A stretch of DNA of 23,053 bases from JAEUPI01 sp036520715 (GTDB lineage: Bacteria; Pseudomonadota; Gammaproteobacteria; Burkholderiales; Burkholderiaceae_C), in contig DATDJF010000103.1 of the NCBI GenBank assembly GCA_036520715.1, forward strand, positions 1 through 23,053, read 5' to 3'. A program made the position numbers and the translations under genes. Of the stretch, positions 14,102 to 23,053 are shown one piece after another. Every line of letters begins with the position of its first letter. Positions within the stretch are counted from its first letter, which is position 1. Under the pieces are notes generated by a model. The model was not told where the DNA came from. It ran no database searches and saw only the letters and a list, made by a program, of their open reading frames with translations.

Positions 14102-14884
14102 ATGAGCACGCGCCGCGCCGTCGTGCGCGCCGCCGACGTCGACGACGATGCCGGCGCGTCGCAGACCGAGCGCGCGCTGCTGCGCCTGCGCGAGCTGATC
14201 GTCGGTGGCGAACTCGCCAGCGGTGAACGGGTGCCCGCGCTGGCGCTGGTCGAGCGCCTGGGCGTGTCGCGCACGCCGGTGCGCGCGGCGCTGCAGCGCC
14301 TGCAGGAAGAGGGCCTGCTCGAGGTCCTGCCCGGCGGCGGCTTCGCGGTGCGCGGCTTCGACGAGGCCGACATCCACGACGCCATCGAGGTGCGCGCCAC
14401 GATGGAGGCACTGGCCGCGCGGCTGGCGGCCGAGCGCGGCGTCGGCGCCACGTTGCGCCATGACGCGCAGGAGTGCCTGCAGGCGATCGATGTCCTGCTG
14501 GCCGACGCGACCGCGCTCAGCGCGGCCACGCTGGCCAAGTACGTGGCGCACAACCGGCAGTTCCACGCGCTGCTGGCCGAGATGTCGGGCAGCGCGCTCG
14601 TGCGGCGCCAGATCGAGCGCGTGATCACGCTGCCGTTCGCGTCGCCCAACGCCTTCGTGATGGTGCAGACCAGCGGGCCGCAGGCGCGCGACACGCTGGT
14701 GGTGGCGCAGGCGCAGCACCATGCGGTGATGCAAGCGATCGACGCGCGCGAAGGCACACGCGCCGCCGCGGTGATGCACGAACATGCGCAGATCGCGCGC
14801 GCCAATCTGCGCGACGCGCTGCGCAACCGGCAGGCGCTGCAGCGGGTGCCGGGGGCGCGCCTGATCCGCCGCGTCGGCCGCTGA
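14102..14884 (+). CDS. GntR-family (FadR/FCD subfamily) transcriptional regulator
   Basis: The 260-residue product has an N-terminal winged helix-turn-helix (about residues 22-86; GERVPALALVERLGVSRTPVRAALQRLQEEGLLE then a Gly-rich wing GGGFAVRGF) and a C-terminal all-helical FCD domain (about 92-230). The likely metal or ligand residues are in YVAHNRQFHALLAE, AQAQHHAVM and MHEHAQIA. This subfamily usually represses catabolic genes until a carboxylate-containing substrate or product binds. The gene lies 25 bases after the oxygenase gene and 22 before the reductase gene, so it is co-transcribed with the enzymes and probably autoregulated. VanR-type control of an O-demethylase is the natural inference; the effector is unknown. 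Confidence 0.9.
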   Translation: MSTRRAVVRAADVDDDAGASQTERALLRLRELIVGGELASGERVPALALVERLGVSRTPVRAALQRLQEEGLLEVLPGGGFAVRGFDEADIHDAIEVRATMEALAARLAAERGVGATLRHDAQECLQAIDVLLADATALSAATLAKYVAHNRQFHALLAEMSGSALVRRQIERVITLPFASPNAFVMVQTSGPQARDTLVVAQAQHHAVMQAIDAREGTRAAAVMHEHAQIARANLRDALRNRQALQRVPGARLIRRVGR

Positions 14885-14906
14885 AGCCAAGACATTCGGA
14901 AGCAAG

Positions 14907-15899
14907 ATGCATCAACCCATCGCTTGGCGGCCGGCGCGTGTGCGTGCGTTGCGCACGCTGAGCCCCACCGTGCGCGAATTCGAGCTGGAGCCCGAAGGCG
15001 GTGCGCTGCCATGGACGGTGGGCAGCCACATCCAGGTGCGGCTGCCGATCGACGGCCACATCGACACGCGCTCGTACTCGCTGGTCGGTGAGCCCGGCCA
15101 GGCGTGTTATCGCATCGCCGTCAAGCGGGTCGAGGCCAGCCGCGGCGGCTCGCGCACGATGTGGCAGCTCGCCGCCGGCGAAACGCTCGAGGTGCTGGCG
15201 CCGCAGAACCAGTTCGAGCTCTCGACGGCGCCGCCGCAATCGCTGCTGGTGGCCGGCGGCATCGGCATCACACCGCTGCTCGGCATGGCGCTGGCGCTGG
15301 CATCGCGCGGCGCCGATTTCACGCTCGTGCATGCCACCCGCTCGCGCGACGAACTGGTGTACACGCAGGCGCTGGCCGCCAGCTTCGGTGAGCGGCTGAA
15401 CTGTCACGTGTCGGCCGAGGCGGGCCGCCTTCAGTTCGATCCACTGATCGCTGGCCTGCATCCGCAAGGGCAGATGCTGTTGTGCGGCCCGTTGCCGATG
15501 CTCGAGGCCGCGCGGCAGGCGTGGGCGCGCGCCGGCCGGCCGCCGCACCTGCTGCGCTTCGAAACCTTCGGCAGCGGCGGCACGGTGGCCGCGCAGGCGT
15601 TCTGGGTGCGCCTGCCGCGGCACGGCGTCGAGTTCGTCGTGCCGCCGGAGCGCTCGCTGCTCGACGTGCTGGAGCAGCATGGGCTGGAGACGCTGTCGGA
15701 CTGCCGGCGCGGCGAGTGCGGCCTGTGCACGCTCGACGTCATCGAGTTGCACGGCACGCTCGATCACCGCGACGTCTTCCTGAGCGACGCGCAAAAGCGC
15801 GAGGGCCGCCGCCTGTGCAGTTGCGTGTCGCGCGTGGTCGGCGGCGGCGTGGTGCTCGATACCGACTGGCGCGACGACGCGGCCGCTGCCCGCTCTTGA
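14907..15899 (+). CDS. vanB: VanB-like oxygenase reductase (FMN, NAD, 2Fe-2S)
   Basis: The 330-residue class IA reductase has an FMN-binding beta barrel (about 1-105, with RSYSLVG at 55-61), an NAD-binding domain (GGIGITPLLGM at 117-127, LLCGPLPML at 191-199) and a C-terminal plant-type ferredoxin domain whose cluster ligands are C266, C271, C274 (CRRGECGLC) and C304 or C306 (LCSCVSR). It passes electrons from NAD(P)H one at a time to the Rieske centre of the oxygenase encoded upstream. The ATG at 14907 has a GGAAG ribosome site. It is the last gene of the oxygenase unit before a 160-base gap. Confidence 0.93.
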   Translation: MHQPIAWRPARVRALRTLSPTVREFELEPEGGALPWTVGSHIQVRLPIDGHIDTRSYSLVGEPGQACYRIAVKRVEASRGGSRTMWQLAAGETLEVLAPQNQFELSTAPPQSLLVAGGIGITPLLGMALALASRGADFTLVHATRSRDELVYTQALAASFGERLNCHVSAEAGRLQFDPLIAGLHPQGQMLLCGPLPMLEAARQAWARAGRPPHLLRFETFGSGGTVAAQAFWVRLPRHGVEFVVPPERSLLDVLEQHGLETLSDCRRGECGLCTLDVIELHGTLDHRDVFLSDAQKREGRRLCSCVSRVVGGGVVLDTDWRDDAAAARS

Positions 15900-16061
15900 G
15901 CCGTTGTACCTGGCCAGGCCGTCACCCCGACGCAGGCGTCAGCCCGGGCGATTACCCTCATGCCAAACGGGAATATCTGCTAGTGTCAGCCGACCCTCGC
16001 AGCAGTGCCTGTGCTCGACCACAATCGCCGCGCGCCGGCCCACCACGTTGGAGACATCCGC

Positions 16062-17225
16062 ATGAACAGATCGAAGCGCCATCTGCTGGCCTGGGCCGCC
16101 GGCTTGGCCGTGCTGCCGTGGGCGCACGCGCAGTCCGACACCGTGAAGATCGGCCTCATCCTGCCGATGACCGGGCAGCAGGCCTCCACCGGCCGGCAGA
16201 TCGAGGCCGCCGTCAGGCTGTGGCAGGCGCAAAACGGCACCAAGGCCGGCGGCAAGACGGTCGAGGTGATCATCAAGGACGATGCTGCCGTGCCGGACAC
16301 GTCGCGCCGCCTCGCGCAGGAGCTGGTGGTCAACGACAAGGTCACCGTGCTGGCCGGCTTCGGTGTCACGCCGGCGGCGATGGCTACCGCGCCGATCGCC
16401 ACGCAGAGCAAGACGCCGATGGTGGTGATGGCCGCAGGCACGTCGGCGATCACCGAAGCGTCGCCGTTCATCGTGCGCACCAGCTTCACGCTGCCGCAGG
16501 CCACGGTGCCGATTGCCGAGTGGGCGACCAAGAACGGCATCAAGAAGGCGGTGTCGCTGGTGGCCGACTTCGGCCCGGGCTTCGACGCCGAGAAGTTTTT
16601 TGCCGACCGCATGCAGCTCAACGGTGGCCAGGTGCTCGAGAAGCTGCGCACGCCGCTGCGCAGCCCCGACTTCGCCCCGGTGCTGCAGAAGGTGCGCGAC
16701 TTGAAGCCCGATGCGCTGTTCGTGTTCCTGCCGTCGGGTCAGGGCGCGCAGTTCATGAAGCAGTTCGGCGAGCGTGGCCTCGACAAGGCCGGCATCCGCC
16801 TCATCGCCACCGGCGACGTGACCGACGACGACCAGCTCAACGACATGGGCGACGTCGCGCTCGGCGTGATCAACTCGCACCACTACTCGGCAGCGCATCC
16901 GAGCGCGGCCAACAAGAAGTTCGTGGACGCCTTCCAGGCGGCCAACAAGTTCCGCCCCAATTTCATGGCGGTGGGCGGCTACGACGGCATGCGCGTGATC
17001 TACAACGCGCTCAATGCCACCAAGGGGCAAGGAGGAGAAGCGCTGCTCAACGCAATGAAGGGCCAGCTGTTCGAGAGCCCACGCGGCCAGGTGTTGATCG
17101 ACGCGCAGACGCGCGACATCGTGCAGGACATCTACATCCGCAAGGTCGAGCGCGTCAACGGGCAGTTGTGGAACGTGGAGTTCGATGTGCAAAAGGCCGT
17201 CAAGGATCCTGGCAAACTCAAATAA
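16062..17225 (+). CDS. ABC transporter periplasmic binding protein, branched-chain/HAAT type (LivK-like)
   Basis: The 387-residue product has a signal peptide (cleavage after AHAQ, about residue 24) and a type I periplasmic binding fold: VKIGLILPMTGQQASTG, IEAAVRLW, VEVIIKDDAAVPDTSRRLAQELV, VVMAAGTSAI, the hinge region AVSLVADFGPG, and GQVLIDAQTRDIVQDIYIRKV near the end. HAAT-type proteins bind branched-chain amino acids, amides or aromatic acids. Next to a VanA/VanB-type oxygenase the ligand is more likely an aromatic acid. I chose the ATG at 16062, with GGAG eight bases upstream, over an in-frame ATG 19 codons earlier that would spoil the signal peptide. The permease and ATPase genes follow after a terminator-like hairpin. 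Confidence 0.9.
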   Translation: MNRSKRHLLAWAAGLAVLPWAHAQSDTVKIGLILPMTGQQASTGRQIEAAVRLWQAQNGTKAGGKTVEVIIKDDAAVPDTSRRLAQELVVNDKVTVLAGFGVTPAAMATAPIATQSKTPMVVMAAGTSAITEASPFIVRTSFTLPQATVPIAEWATKNGIKKAVSLVADFGPGFDAEKFFADRMQLNGGQVLEKLRTPLRSPDFAPVLQKVRDLKPDALFVFLPSGQGAQFMKQFGERGLDKAGIRLIATGDVTDDDQLNDMGDVALGVINSHHYSAAHPSAANKKFVDAFQAANKFRPNFMAVGGYDGMRVIYNALNATKGQGGEALLNAMKGQLFESPRGQVLIDAQTRDIVQDIYIRKVERVNGQLWNVEFDVQKAVKDPGKLK

Positions 17226-17247
17226 GCGAACCATCACGTTGTTTGTC

Positions 17248-17285
17248 GAGCCGGCTGGGATGTTGTCGCAGCCGGCTCTTTGTTT
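17248..17285 (+). terminator. Intra-operon terminator after the binding-protein gene
   Basis: A perfect 10-bp stem GAGCCGGCTG/CAGCCGGCTC (17248-17257 with 17269-17278) with an 11-base loop is followed by TTTGTTT. It lies 22 bases after the stop of the binding-protein gene and 25 before the permease gene. It looks like a partial terminator that sets a higher level of binding protein than of membrane components. Confidence 0.75.
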
Positions 17286-17310
17286 CCAGCAGCGACCGCC
17301 CACCTGACCG

Positions 17311-18183
17311 ATGCTGACCCTGCTGTTCGACGGCGTCGCCTACGGCATGCTGCTGTTCATCCTGGCGCTCGGCCTCGCCGTGACGATGGGGTTGATGAAC
17401 TTCATCAACCTGGCGCACGGCGCGTTCGCGATGGCCGGCGGCTACATCCTGATCGTGCTGATGCGCAACCAGGGCTGGCCGTTCCTGGCCTGCCTGCCGG
17501 TGGCCTTCGCCGTCACCGCCGCCGCCGGCGCGCTGCTCGAGCGCACGCTGTACCGGCCGATGTACGGCAAGCCGCACCTGGACCAGGTGTTGTTCTCGAT
17601 CGGCCTCACCTTCATGGCGGTGGCCTCGGTGGACTACTTCGTCGGCCCCTCGCCGCAGACCGTGCAGCTCCCCGAGTGGCTGCGCGTGCGCTTCGAGATC
17701 GGCAGCGGCGCCATGCAGCTCGGCATGGGCGCCTATCGCCTGTTCATCATCGTGGTGTGCGTCGCGCTGGCCCTCGGGCTGCAGGCGATCCTGAGCGGCA
17801 CCCGCTTCGGCAGCCGCCTGCGCGCCGCGGTCGACGACCCGCGTGTCGCCGCGGGCCTGGGCATCCCGGTGAACCGGGTGTTCCTCGTCACCTTCGCCGT
17901 GGGCTCGGGCCTGGCGGGCTTGGGCGGTGCGCTCGGCGCCGACATCCTCGGGCTGGACCCGACGTTCCCGCTCAAGTTCATGGTCTATTTCCTGATCGTC
18001 TGCGCGGTCGGCGGCACCAGCTCGATCACCGGGCCCCTGGTGGCGGCGCTGGTGCTGGGCATCGCCGACGTGATGGGCAAGTACTACGCGCCCAAGCTCG
18101 GCGCTTTCGTCGTCTACGTGCTGATGATCGCCATCCTGTTGTGGCGGCCGCAGGGGCTGTTCACGCGCGAGAGTGGACGATGA
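17311..18183 (+). CDS. livH: LivH-type ABC permease
   Basis: The 290-residue inner-membrane protein has about eight helices and the LivH landmarks: FDGVAYGMLLFILALGLAVTMGLMNFINLAHGAFAMAGGY at the start, GTRFGSRLRAAVDDPRVAAGLGIPVNRVF in the cytoplasmic coupling loop (about 168-195), and GLAGLGGALGADIL afterwards. It forms a heterodimer with LivM. The ATG at 17311 lacks a strong ribosome site. The gene sits directly after a terminator hairpin and overlaps livM by four bases (ATGA). Confidence 0.92.
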   Translation: MLTLLFDGVAYGMLLFILALGLAVTMGLMNFINLAHGAFAMAGGYILIVLMRNQGWPFLACLPVAFAVTAAAGALLERTLYRPMYGKPHLDQVLFSIGLTFMAVASVDYFVGPSPQTVQLPEWLRVRFEIGSGAMQLGMGAYRLFIIVVCVALALGLQAILSGTRFGSRLRAAVDDPRVAAGLGIPVNRVFLVTFAVGSGLAGLGGALGADILGLDPTFPLKFMVYFLIVCAVGGTSSITGPLVAALVLGIADVMGKYYAPKLGAFVVYVLMIAILLWRPQGLFTRESGR

Positions 18184-19152
18184 GTGCTGTGAATCCCGCA
18201 GGGACAACGGCGCGCCTGCTGGCGCCCTCGCGCTGGCGCCCTTGGGAAGCCGTGTTGTGGCTCGCCATCCTCTCGACGCCGTTCGTGCTGGGGGCGCATG
18301 CGCCGTTGATCAACGAGATCGCGATCTTCGCGCTGTTCGCGATGTCGCTCGACCTCATCCTCGGCTACGCGGGCATCGTGTCGCTCGGCCACGCGGCGTA
18401 CTTCGGCGCCGGCGCGTACGGCGCGGCGTTGTTCGCCAAGCACGTGATGCCCGATCCGCTGGTCGGCCTGGTGGTGGGCATCGCGGCCGGCGCGCTGCTG
18501 GGGCTCGTCACCAGCCCGATGATCGTGCGCGGCACCGACCTCACGCGCCTGATGGTGACCATGGGCGTGGCGCTGGTGCTGCTGGAGCTGGCCAACAAGT
18601 TCGACAACATCACCGGCGGCGTCGACGGCATGCAGGGCGTGGTGATCGGCCCGCTGCTCGGCCGCTTCGAGTTCGACCTCGGCGCGCGGGTGGCCTCGTT
18701 CTACTCGCTGGCGGTGTTGTTCATCGCCTTCCTGCTGCTGCGCCGCATCGTGCATTCGCCGCTCGGCGCCTCGCTGCAGGCGCTGCGCGACAACCGGCTG
18801 CGCCTGATGGCGGTGGGCCTGTCGGTGCAGGCGCGGCTGGCGGTGGTGTACACGCTGGGTGCGGCGCTGGCCGGCGCCGCCGGCGCGCTGCTGACGCAGA
18901 CCACCGGCTTCGTGTCGCTCGACGTGCTGGAGTTTCATCGCAGCGCCGACGTGATGCTGGCACTCGTCATCGGCGGCGCCGGCTGGCTGTGGGGCGGCCT
19001 GGCCGGCGCGATCGCGTTCAAGGTGATGCACGACCTGCTGTCGGCCATCACCACGCAGTACTGGACGTTCTGGATCGGCCTGTTCCTGGTGGTGCTGATG
19101 CTGGTCGGCCGCGAGCGTTTGTTCAGGCCGTGGCTGTGGTTCCGGGGTCGCC

Positions 19153-19160
<8 letters not shown>
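18180..19160 (+). CDS. livM: LivM-type ABC permease
   Basis: The 326-residue inner-membrane protein has about eight to nine helices. Conserved segments are INEIAIFALFAMSLDLILGYAGIVSLGHAAYFGAGAY (about 44-80), GTDLTRLMVTMGVALVLLELAN, and the coupling loop SPLGASLQALRDNRLRLMAVG (about 195-215) followed by YTLGAALAGAAGALL. The start overlaps the livH stop (ATGA), and its end overlaps livG by eight bases, so permease and ATPase are translationally coupled. Partner of LivH in the HAAT transporter. Confidence 0.92.
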
Positions 19161-19921
<761 letters not shown>

Positions 19922-19929
<8 letters not shown>

Positions 19930-20635
19930 ACGCTTGCTCGCAGTCGAGGGCCTCACCTGCGGCTACGGCGAGGCGGTGGTGCTGAGCGACGTGAGCTTCA
20001 CGCTCGACGCCGGGCGCTCGCTGGCGCTGCTCGGCCGCAACGGCACCGGCAAGACCACGTTGATCGACACGCTGGTCGGCGTCACGCGGCGCCACGTCGG
20101 CCGCATCGTGCTCGCGGGACAGGCGATCCACGCCTTGCCGGCCCACGAGCGCGCCGCGGCCGGCATCGGCTGGGTGCCGCAGGAGCGTTGCATCTTCAAG
20201 TCGCTCACCGTCGAAGAAAACCTCACGGCGGTGGCGCGCCCCGGGCCGTGGACGGTGCAGCGCGTGTTCGAGCTGTTCCCGCGGCTGGCCGAGCGGCAGC
20301 GCAACCTCGGCACGCAGTTGTCTGGCGGCGAGCAGCAGATGCTCGCGTTCGCGCGGGCGCTGGTGCTGAACCCGCGCCTGCTGCTGCTCGACGAGCCGCT
20401 CGAGGGCCTGGCGCCGTTGATCGTGGCCGAGCTGCTGGCCGCGATCAGCCGCGTTGCGCGCGAGGAAGGGCTGTCGTCGATCGTGGTCGAGCAACACCCG
20501 CACATGGTGCTGCAGGTCACCGACGACGCGATCGTGCTCGATCGCGGCGGCATCGCGCTGGCGGCCACCAGCGCGTCGCTGCTGGCGGATCCGACGCCGC
20601 TGGATGCCTGGCTCGGCGTCGCGGCTGCGCACTGA
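19922..20635 (+). CDS. livF: LivF-type ABC ATPase
   Basis: The 237-residue ATPase has Walker A GRNGTGKT (38-45), the LivF-type GIGWVPQERCIFKSLTVEENL, signature LSGGEQQML, Walker B LLLLDEPLEGLAP and the switch His in VVEQHPHMVL. I take the ATG at 19922, with an AGGAG site upstream, overlapping the livG stop by eight bases; an earlier in-frame ATG (19898) would overlap livG more and has no ribosome site. This completes the transporter: binding protein, LivH, LivM, LivG, LivF. Confidence 0.92.
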
Positions 20636-20653
20636 CCTCTTCAGCACGAGAGC

Positions 20654-21655
20654 ATGGCGATGACTCCACTCGCGCACGTCGGACAGTCACTGAGGCGCGC
20701 CGCGCTCGGCGTGGTGCTGGCCCTTGCCGCTGCCGGCAGCGCACTCGCGCAGGCCGACTATCCGTCGCGGCCTCTGAAGATCATCGTGCCGCAGCCGCCG
20801 GGCGGCGGCTTCGATTTCGTCGGCCGCACGCTGGCCGAGACGCTCGGCCGCCAGCTCGGGCAGAGCGTGGTGGTCGAGAACCGCCCTGGTTCGGGCACGC
20901 TGGTGGGCACCGAGGCCGCCGCGAAGTCGCCGGCCGACGGCTACACGCTGCTGGTGGGTTCGGTGTCGAACATGGTGTTGAACGTTGGGCTGTATCCGGC
21001 GCTGCCGTACGACAGCGTGCGCGACTTCGAGCCGCTGGGCGTGGCAGTGACCTACAGCTACACGCTGATGGCGCGCAAGGATCTGGCGGTCACATCGCTG
21101 GCCGATCTGGTGCGCCAGGCGCGCGCCAAGCCAGGCGGCTTCACCTACGCGTCCGCCGGCAACGGCTCGGGCCAGCACGTGCTGGCCGCGGCGTTGTGGC
21201 ACCTGGCCGGCGTCGAGCTGGTGCACGTGCCGTACCGTGGCGCGCAGGCGGCCTACCAGGACCTGCTGGGCGGCCGCGTCGACCTGTTCTTCGACCTGGC
21301 GCCCACCGCACGCGCGCAGGTGGCCGGCGGCACCGTGAAAGCGCTGGCCACGTCGGGCGCGCAGCGCAACCCGATGCACCCGGACCTGCCGACGCTGCGC
21401 GAGTCGGCCGTGGCCGACCTCGAGCTCGAATCGTGGTTCGGCCTGTTCGCGCCGGCGCGTACGCCGGCGGCCGCGCTCGACCGGCTGCGCAGCGAGCTCG
21501 CGCGGGCAGCGGCATCCCCGGCGGTGCAGGACACCTTCACGCGCGCCGGCGGCCGGCCGTTGCCGCTCACCGCCGACGAAGCGCGTGCGCAACTGGCGCG
21601 CGACCTCGAGCGTTGGACCGCGCTCGTGCGCGCGGCCGGCATCAAGGCCGAGTGA
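20654..21655 (+). CDS. Bug/TctC-family periplasmic binding protein
   Basis: The 333-residue product has a signal peptide (cleavage after SALAQ, about residue 33) and the Bug signature: YPSRPLKIIVPQPPGGGFDFVGRTLAETLG, VENRPGSGTLVGTEAAAKSPADGYTLL, YASAGNGSGQHVLAAALW, VPYRGAQAAYQDLLGGRVDLFFD. This family is greatly expanded in Burkholderiales; it binds carboxylates and aromatic acids for tripartite TctAB transporters or signals their presence. No TctA/TctB genes are in the window. It starts 18 bases after livF, so it is probably co-transcribed with the ABC transporter, giving the operon two unrelated binding proteins. An in-frame ATG at 20660 is an equally possible start. Confidence 0.92.
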   Translation: MAMTPLAHVGQSLRRAALGVVLALAAAGSALAQADYPSRPLKIIVPQPPGGGFDFVGRTLAETLGRQLGQSVVVENRPGSGTLVGTEAAAKSPADGYTLLVGSVSNMVLNVGLYPALPYDSVRDFEPLGVAVTYSYTLMARKDLAVTSLADLVRQARAKPGGFTYASAGNGSGQHVLAAALWHLAGVELVHVPYRGAQAAYQDLLGGRVDLFFDLAPTARAQVAGGTVKALATSGAQRNPMHPDLPTLRESAVADLELESWFGLFAPARTPAAALDRLRSELARAAASPAVQDTFTRAGGRPLPLTADEARAQLARDLERWTALVRAAGIKAE

Positions 21656-21697
21656 CGCCGCGTTCTTCGCACGGCCCTGGCGCGTGCGGGGGTGTGG

Positions 21698-22264
21698 TCA
21701 TGCGGCCGGCGGCGCCATGCGTTTCACCGCGCCGATCCACGCCTCGAAAGCCGTCATCTGCGCGCCCACGAACTTGCGTGTGGCTTCGTCGGTGCACTGG
21801 GCGTCGGCGCCGAACTTGGTGGCGGCGTTGCCGACGAACACCTCGGGCTTGACCAGCGACATCGCGTTGACGAACAGCAGCACCTTGCGCAGGTCGTACT
21901 GCACGCGCGCACCGCCCACCGGGCCGGCGCTGGCAGTGAGGATCGCCACCGGCTTGCCCGAGAACGGCTGGTCCTCGCCGCGGCTCAGCCAGTCGATCAC
22001 GTTCTTCAGCCCGCCGGGAATCGAAAAGTTGTACTCGGGCGTCACGATCAGCAACCCGTCGGCGCCGCGCACGCGCTCGCGCAGCGAGGCCACCGGGGGC
22101 GGCAGGCCCTTGGCGAGCACGTCGGCGTCGAACACCGGCACGTCGCGCCACTCCAGCGGGTCGAGCCGCATCGACGCCGGCATCGACGATCCCGCCAGGC
22201 GCATCAGCATGCGGTTGTACGACGCGGCGCGCAGGCTGCCGCACAGGCCGACGATCTCGAGCAT
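21698..22264 (-). CDS. chrR: NADPH-dependent FMN reductase, ChrR/YieF-like quinone reductase
   Basis: The 188-residue flavodoxin-like protein has the same length as E. coli ChrR (YieF). The phosphate-binding loop GSLRAASYN (9-17) binds the FMN phosphate; TPEYNFSIPGGLKNVIDWLSR is the family's hallmark segment for flavin binding and dimer contacts; GGARVQYDLRKVLLFVNA follows. These soluble enzymes reduce quinones, and incidentally chromate, by two electrons, limiting redox cycling. A role in protecting against quinones made from aromatic substrates would suit the neighbouring oxygenase cluster, but this is inference. The gene is convergent with the Bug-type gene and divergent from the MetE-like gene. 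Confidence 0.88.
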   Translation of the reverse strand: MLEIVGLCGSLRAASYNRMLMRLAGSSMPASMRLDPLEWRDVPVFDADVLAKGLPPPVASLRERVRGADGLLIVTPEYNFSIPGGLKNVIDWLSRGEDQPFSGKPVAILTASAGPVGGARVQYDLRKVLLFVNAMSLVKPEVFVGNAATKFGADAQCTDEATRKFVGAQMTAFEAWIGAVKRMAPPAA

Positions 22265-22345
22265 GTGGTTTCCCCGTGGTGTTGGGTTGCATTCTGGCCC
22301 AGCGCCGCAAGGGCGTTAGCATCCCGATTCGTTCCGGAGAATTCG

Positions 22346-23053
22346 ATGACCCAGCGCACCACCCCGCCGTTTCGCGCCGACCACGTCGGCAGCTTCCTGC
22401 GCCCGAGTTACTTGCTGCAGGCGCGCGAGCAACGCGCGAAGAATGAAATCACCGCCGAGCAGTTGCGCGCGGTGGAAGACAAGGCGATCACCGAGATCGT
22501 CAAGTTCCAGGCCGACGTCGGCCTGCAGTCGATCACCGACGGCGAGTTCCGCCGCACCTACTTCCACATCGATTTTCTCGAGCAGCTCGGCGGCGTGAAG
22601 ACCGACATTCCGGTCACGGTGAAGAAGCCCGACGGCACCGAGGAGCTGGCGCCGCCGGTGATCCGCGTGATCGACAAGGTGCGCCACGCCAAGAACATCC
22701 AGCTCGCCGACTTTCAGTACCTCAAGTCGCAGGTCGGCAAGGGGCTGACGCCCAAGGTGACGATCCCGTCGCCGACGATGCTGCACTTCCGCGGCGGCCG
22801 CGCAGGCATCGACAAGGTGGCGTATCCCGAGCTCGACCCGGTGTTCTACGACGACGTCGCCAAGGCTTTCGGCGACGAGCTGCAGTCGCTGGCCGACGCC
22901 GGCTGCAACTATGTGCAGATGGACGACACCAACATGGCGTATCTGTGCGACGAGAAGATGCGCGCCGCCGCACGCTCGCGCGGCGACGACCCCAACGAAC
23001 TGCCGCATCGCTACGCCTGGTTCATCAACAAGGTGGTGGCGCGCAAGCCCAAG
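22346..23053 (+). CDS. MetE C-terminal-domain-like methyltransferase (YxjG type), 3' end beyond the window
   Basis: The 236 visible residues begin with FRADHVGSFLRP, typical of single-domain proteins related to the catalytic half of cobalamin-independent methionine synthase. Further family stretches are DVGLQSITDGEFRRTYFHIDFLEQLGG, KVTIPSPTMLHFRGG and DAGCNYVQMDDTNMAYLCD. The zinc-binding His/Cys set of the later part is not in the window. These proteins use a methylated thiol or folate donor to methylate a thiol such as homocysteine, but many members are uncharacterised. The ATG at 22346 has GGAGA six bases upstream. With a gap of about 80 bases from chrR, the region holds two divergent promoters I cannot resolve. 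Confidence 0.88.
   Translation, partial: MTQRTTPPFRADHVGSFLRPSYLLQAREQRAKNEITAEQLRAVEDKAITEIVKFQADVGLQSITDGEFRRTYFHIDFLEQLGGVKTDIPVTVKKPDGTEELAPPVIRVIDKVRHAKNIQLADFQYLKSQVGKGLTPKVTIPSPTMLHFRGGRAGIDKVAYPELDPVFYDDVAKAFGDELQSLADAGCNYVQMDDTNMAYLCDEKMRAAARSRGDDPNELPHRYAWFINKVVARKPK

Overview
The window is GC-rich, densely coded DNA. Several features together point to a betaproteobacterium of the Burkholderiales, of the Rubrivivax/Leptothrix/Methylibium kind: strong third-position G/C bias, a Bug-family periplasmic binding protein, a type II (RibH2-like) lumazine synthase under an FMN riboswitch, and an ExeA-type ATPase. The assignment is inferred from gene content only; there is no rRNA or other phylogenetic marker here.

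Left part (1-3650). A truncated ExeA/GspA-type ATPase gene is divergent from a gene for a membrane-anchored, single-heme DUF3365 (Tll0287-like) protein. Two very small genes follow on the minus strand, one for a membrane protein and one for a 47-residue lipoprotein. Next comes a proline-rich orphan gene with unusual codon use. A tRNA-Ser(UGA) gene has a second, displaced copy of its 5' half 93 bp upstream. That copy breaks off exactly at the anticodon loop, next to a 63-bp stretch holding two palindromes. This looks like an integration or rearrangement scar and is the least explained part of the window.

Middle part (3654-12522). A glycine-rich lipoprotein gene with a clean terminator is followed by a complete vitamin B12 uptake operon, btuB-btuC-btuD-btuF, on the minus strand. 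It encodes the outer-membrane TonB-dependent receptor, permease, ATPase and periplasmic binding protein, and is preceded by a well-formed cobalamin riboswitch. Upstream lie apaH (minus), a CorC/HlyC-type CNNM-CBS membrane protein (plus) and a type II lumazine synthase gene (minus) preceded by a textbook FMN riboswitch.

Right part (12970-21655). This is a catabolic and uptake block on the plus strand: a VanA-like Rieske oxygenase, a GntR/FCD regulator, a VanB-like FMN/2Fe-2S reductase, a complete branched-chain-amino-acid-type (HAAT) ABC transporter and a Bug/TctC-type binding protein. A strong terminator lies between the ABC binding protein and its permeases. The obvious reading is import and oxidative O-demethylation (or a related oxygenation) of a methoxylated or otherwise substituted aromatic acid, controlled by the embedded GntR protein. 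A tandem AT-rich palindromic motif at the oxygenase start codon is its candidate operator. The window ends with a ChrR-like flavin reductase gene (minus) and the start of a gene for a MetE C-terminal-like methyltransferase (plus).

I found no CRISPR array, insertion sequence, phage gene or defence system. Most genes belong to known families. The points that merit checking are the tRNA scar with its palindromic insert, the operator over the start codon, the intra-operon terminator, and the orphan heme sensor domain.
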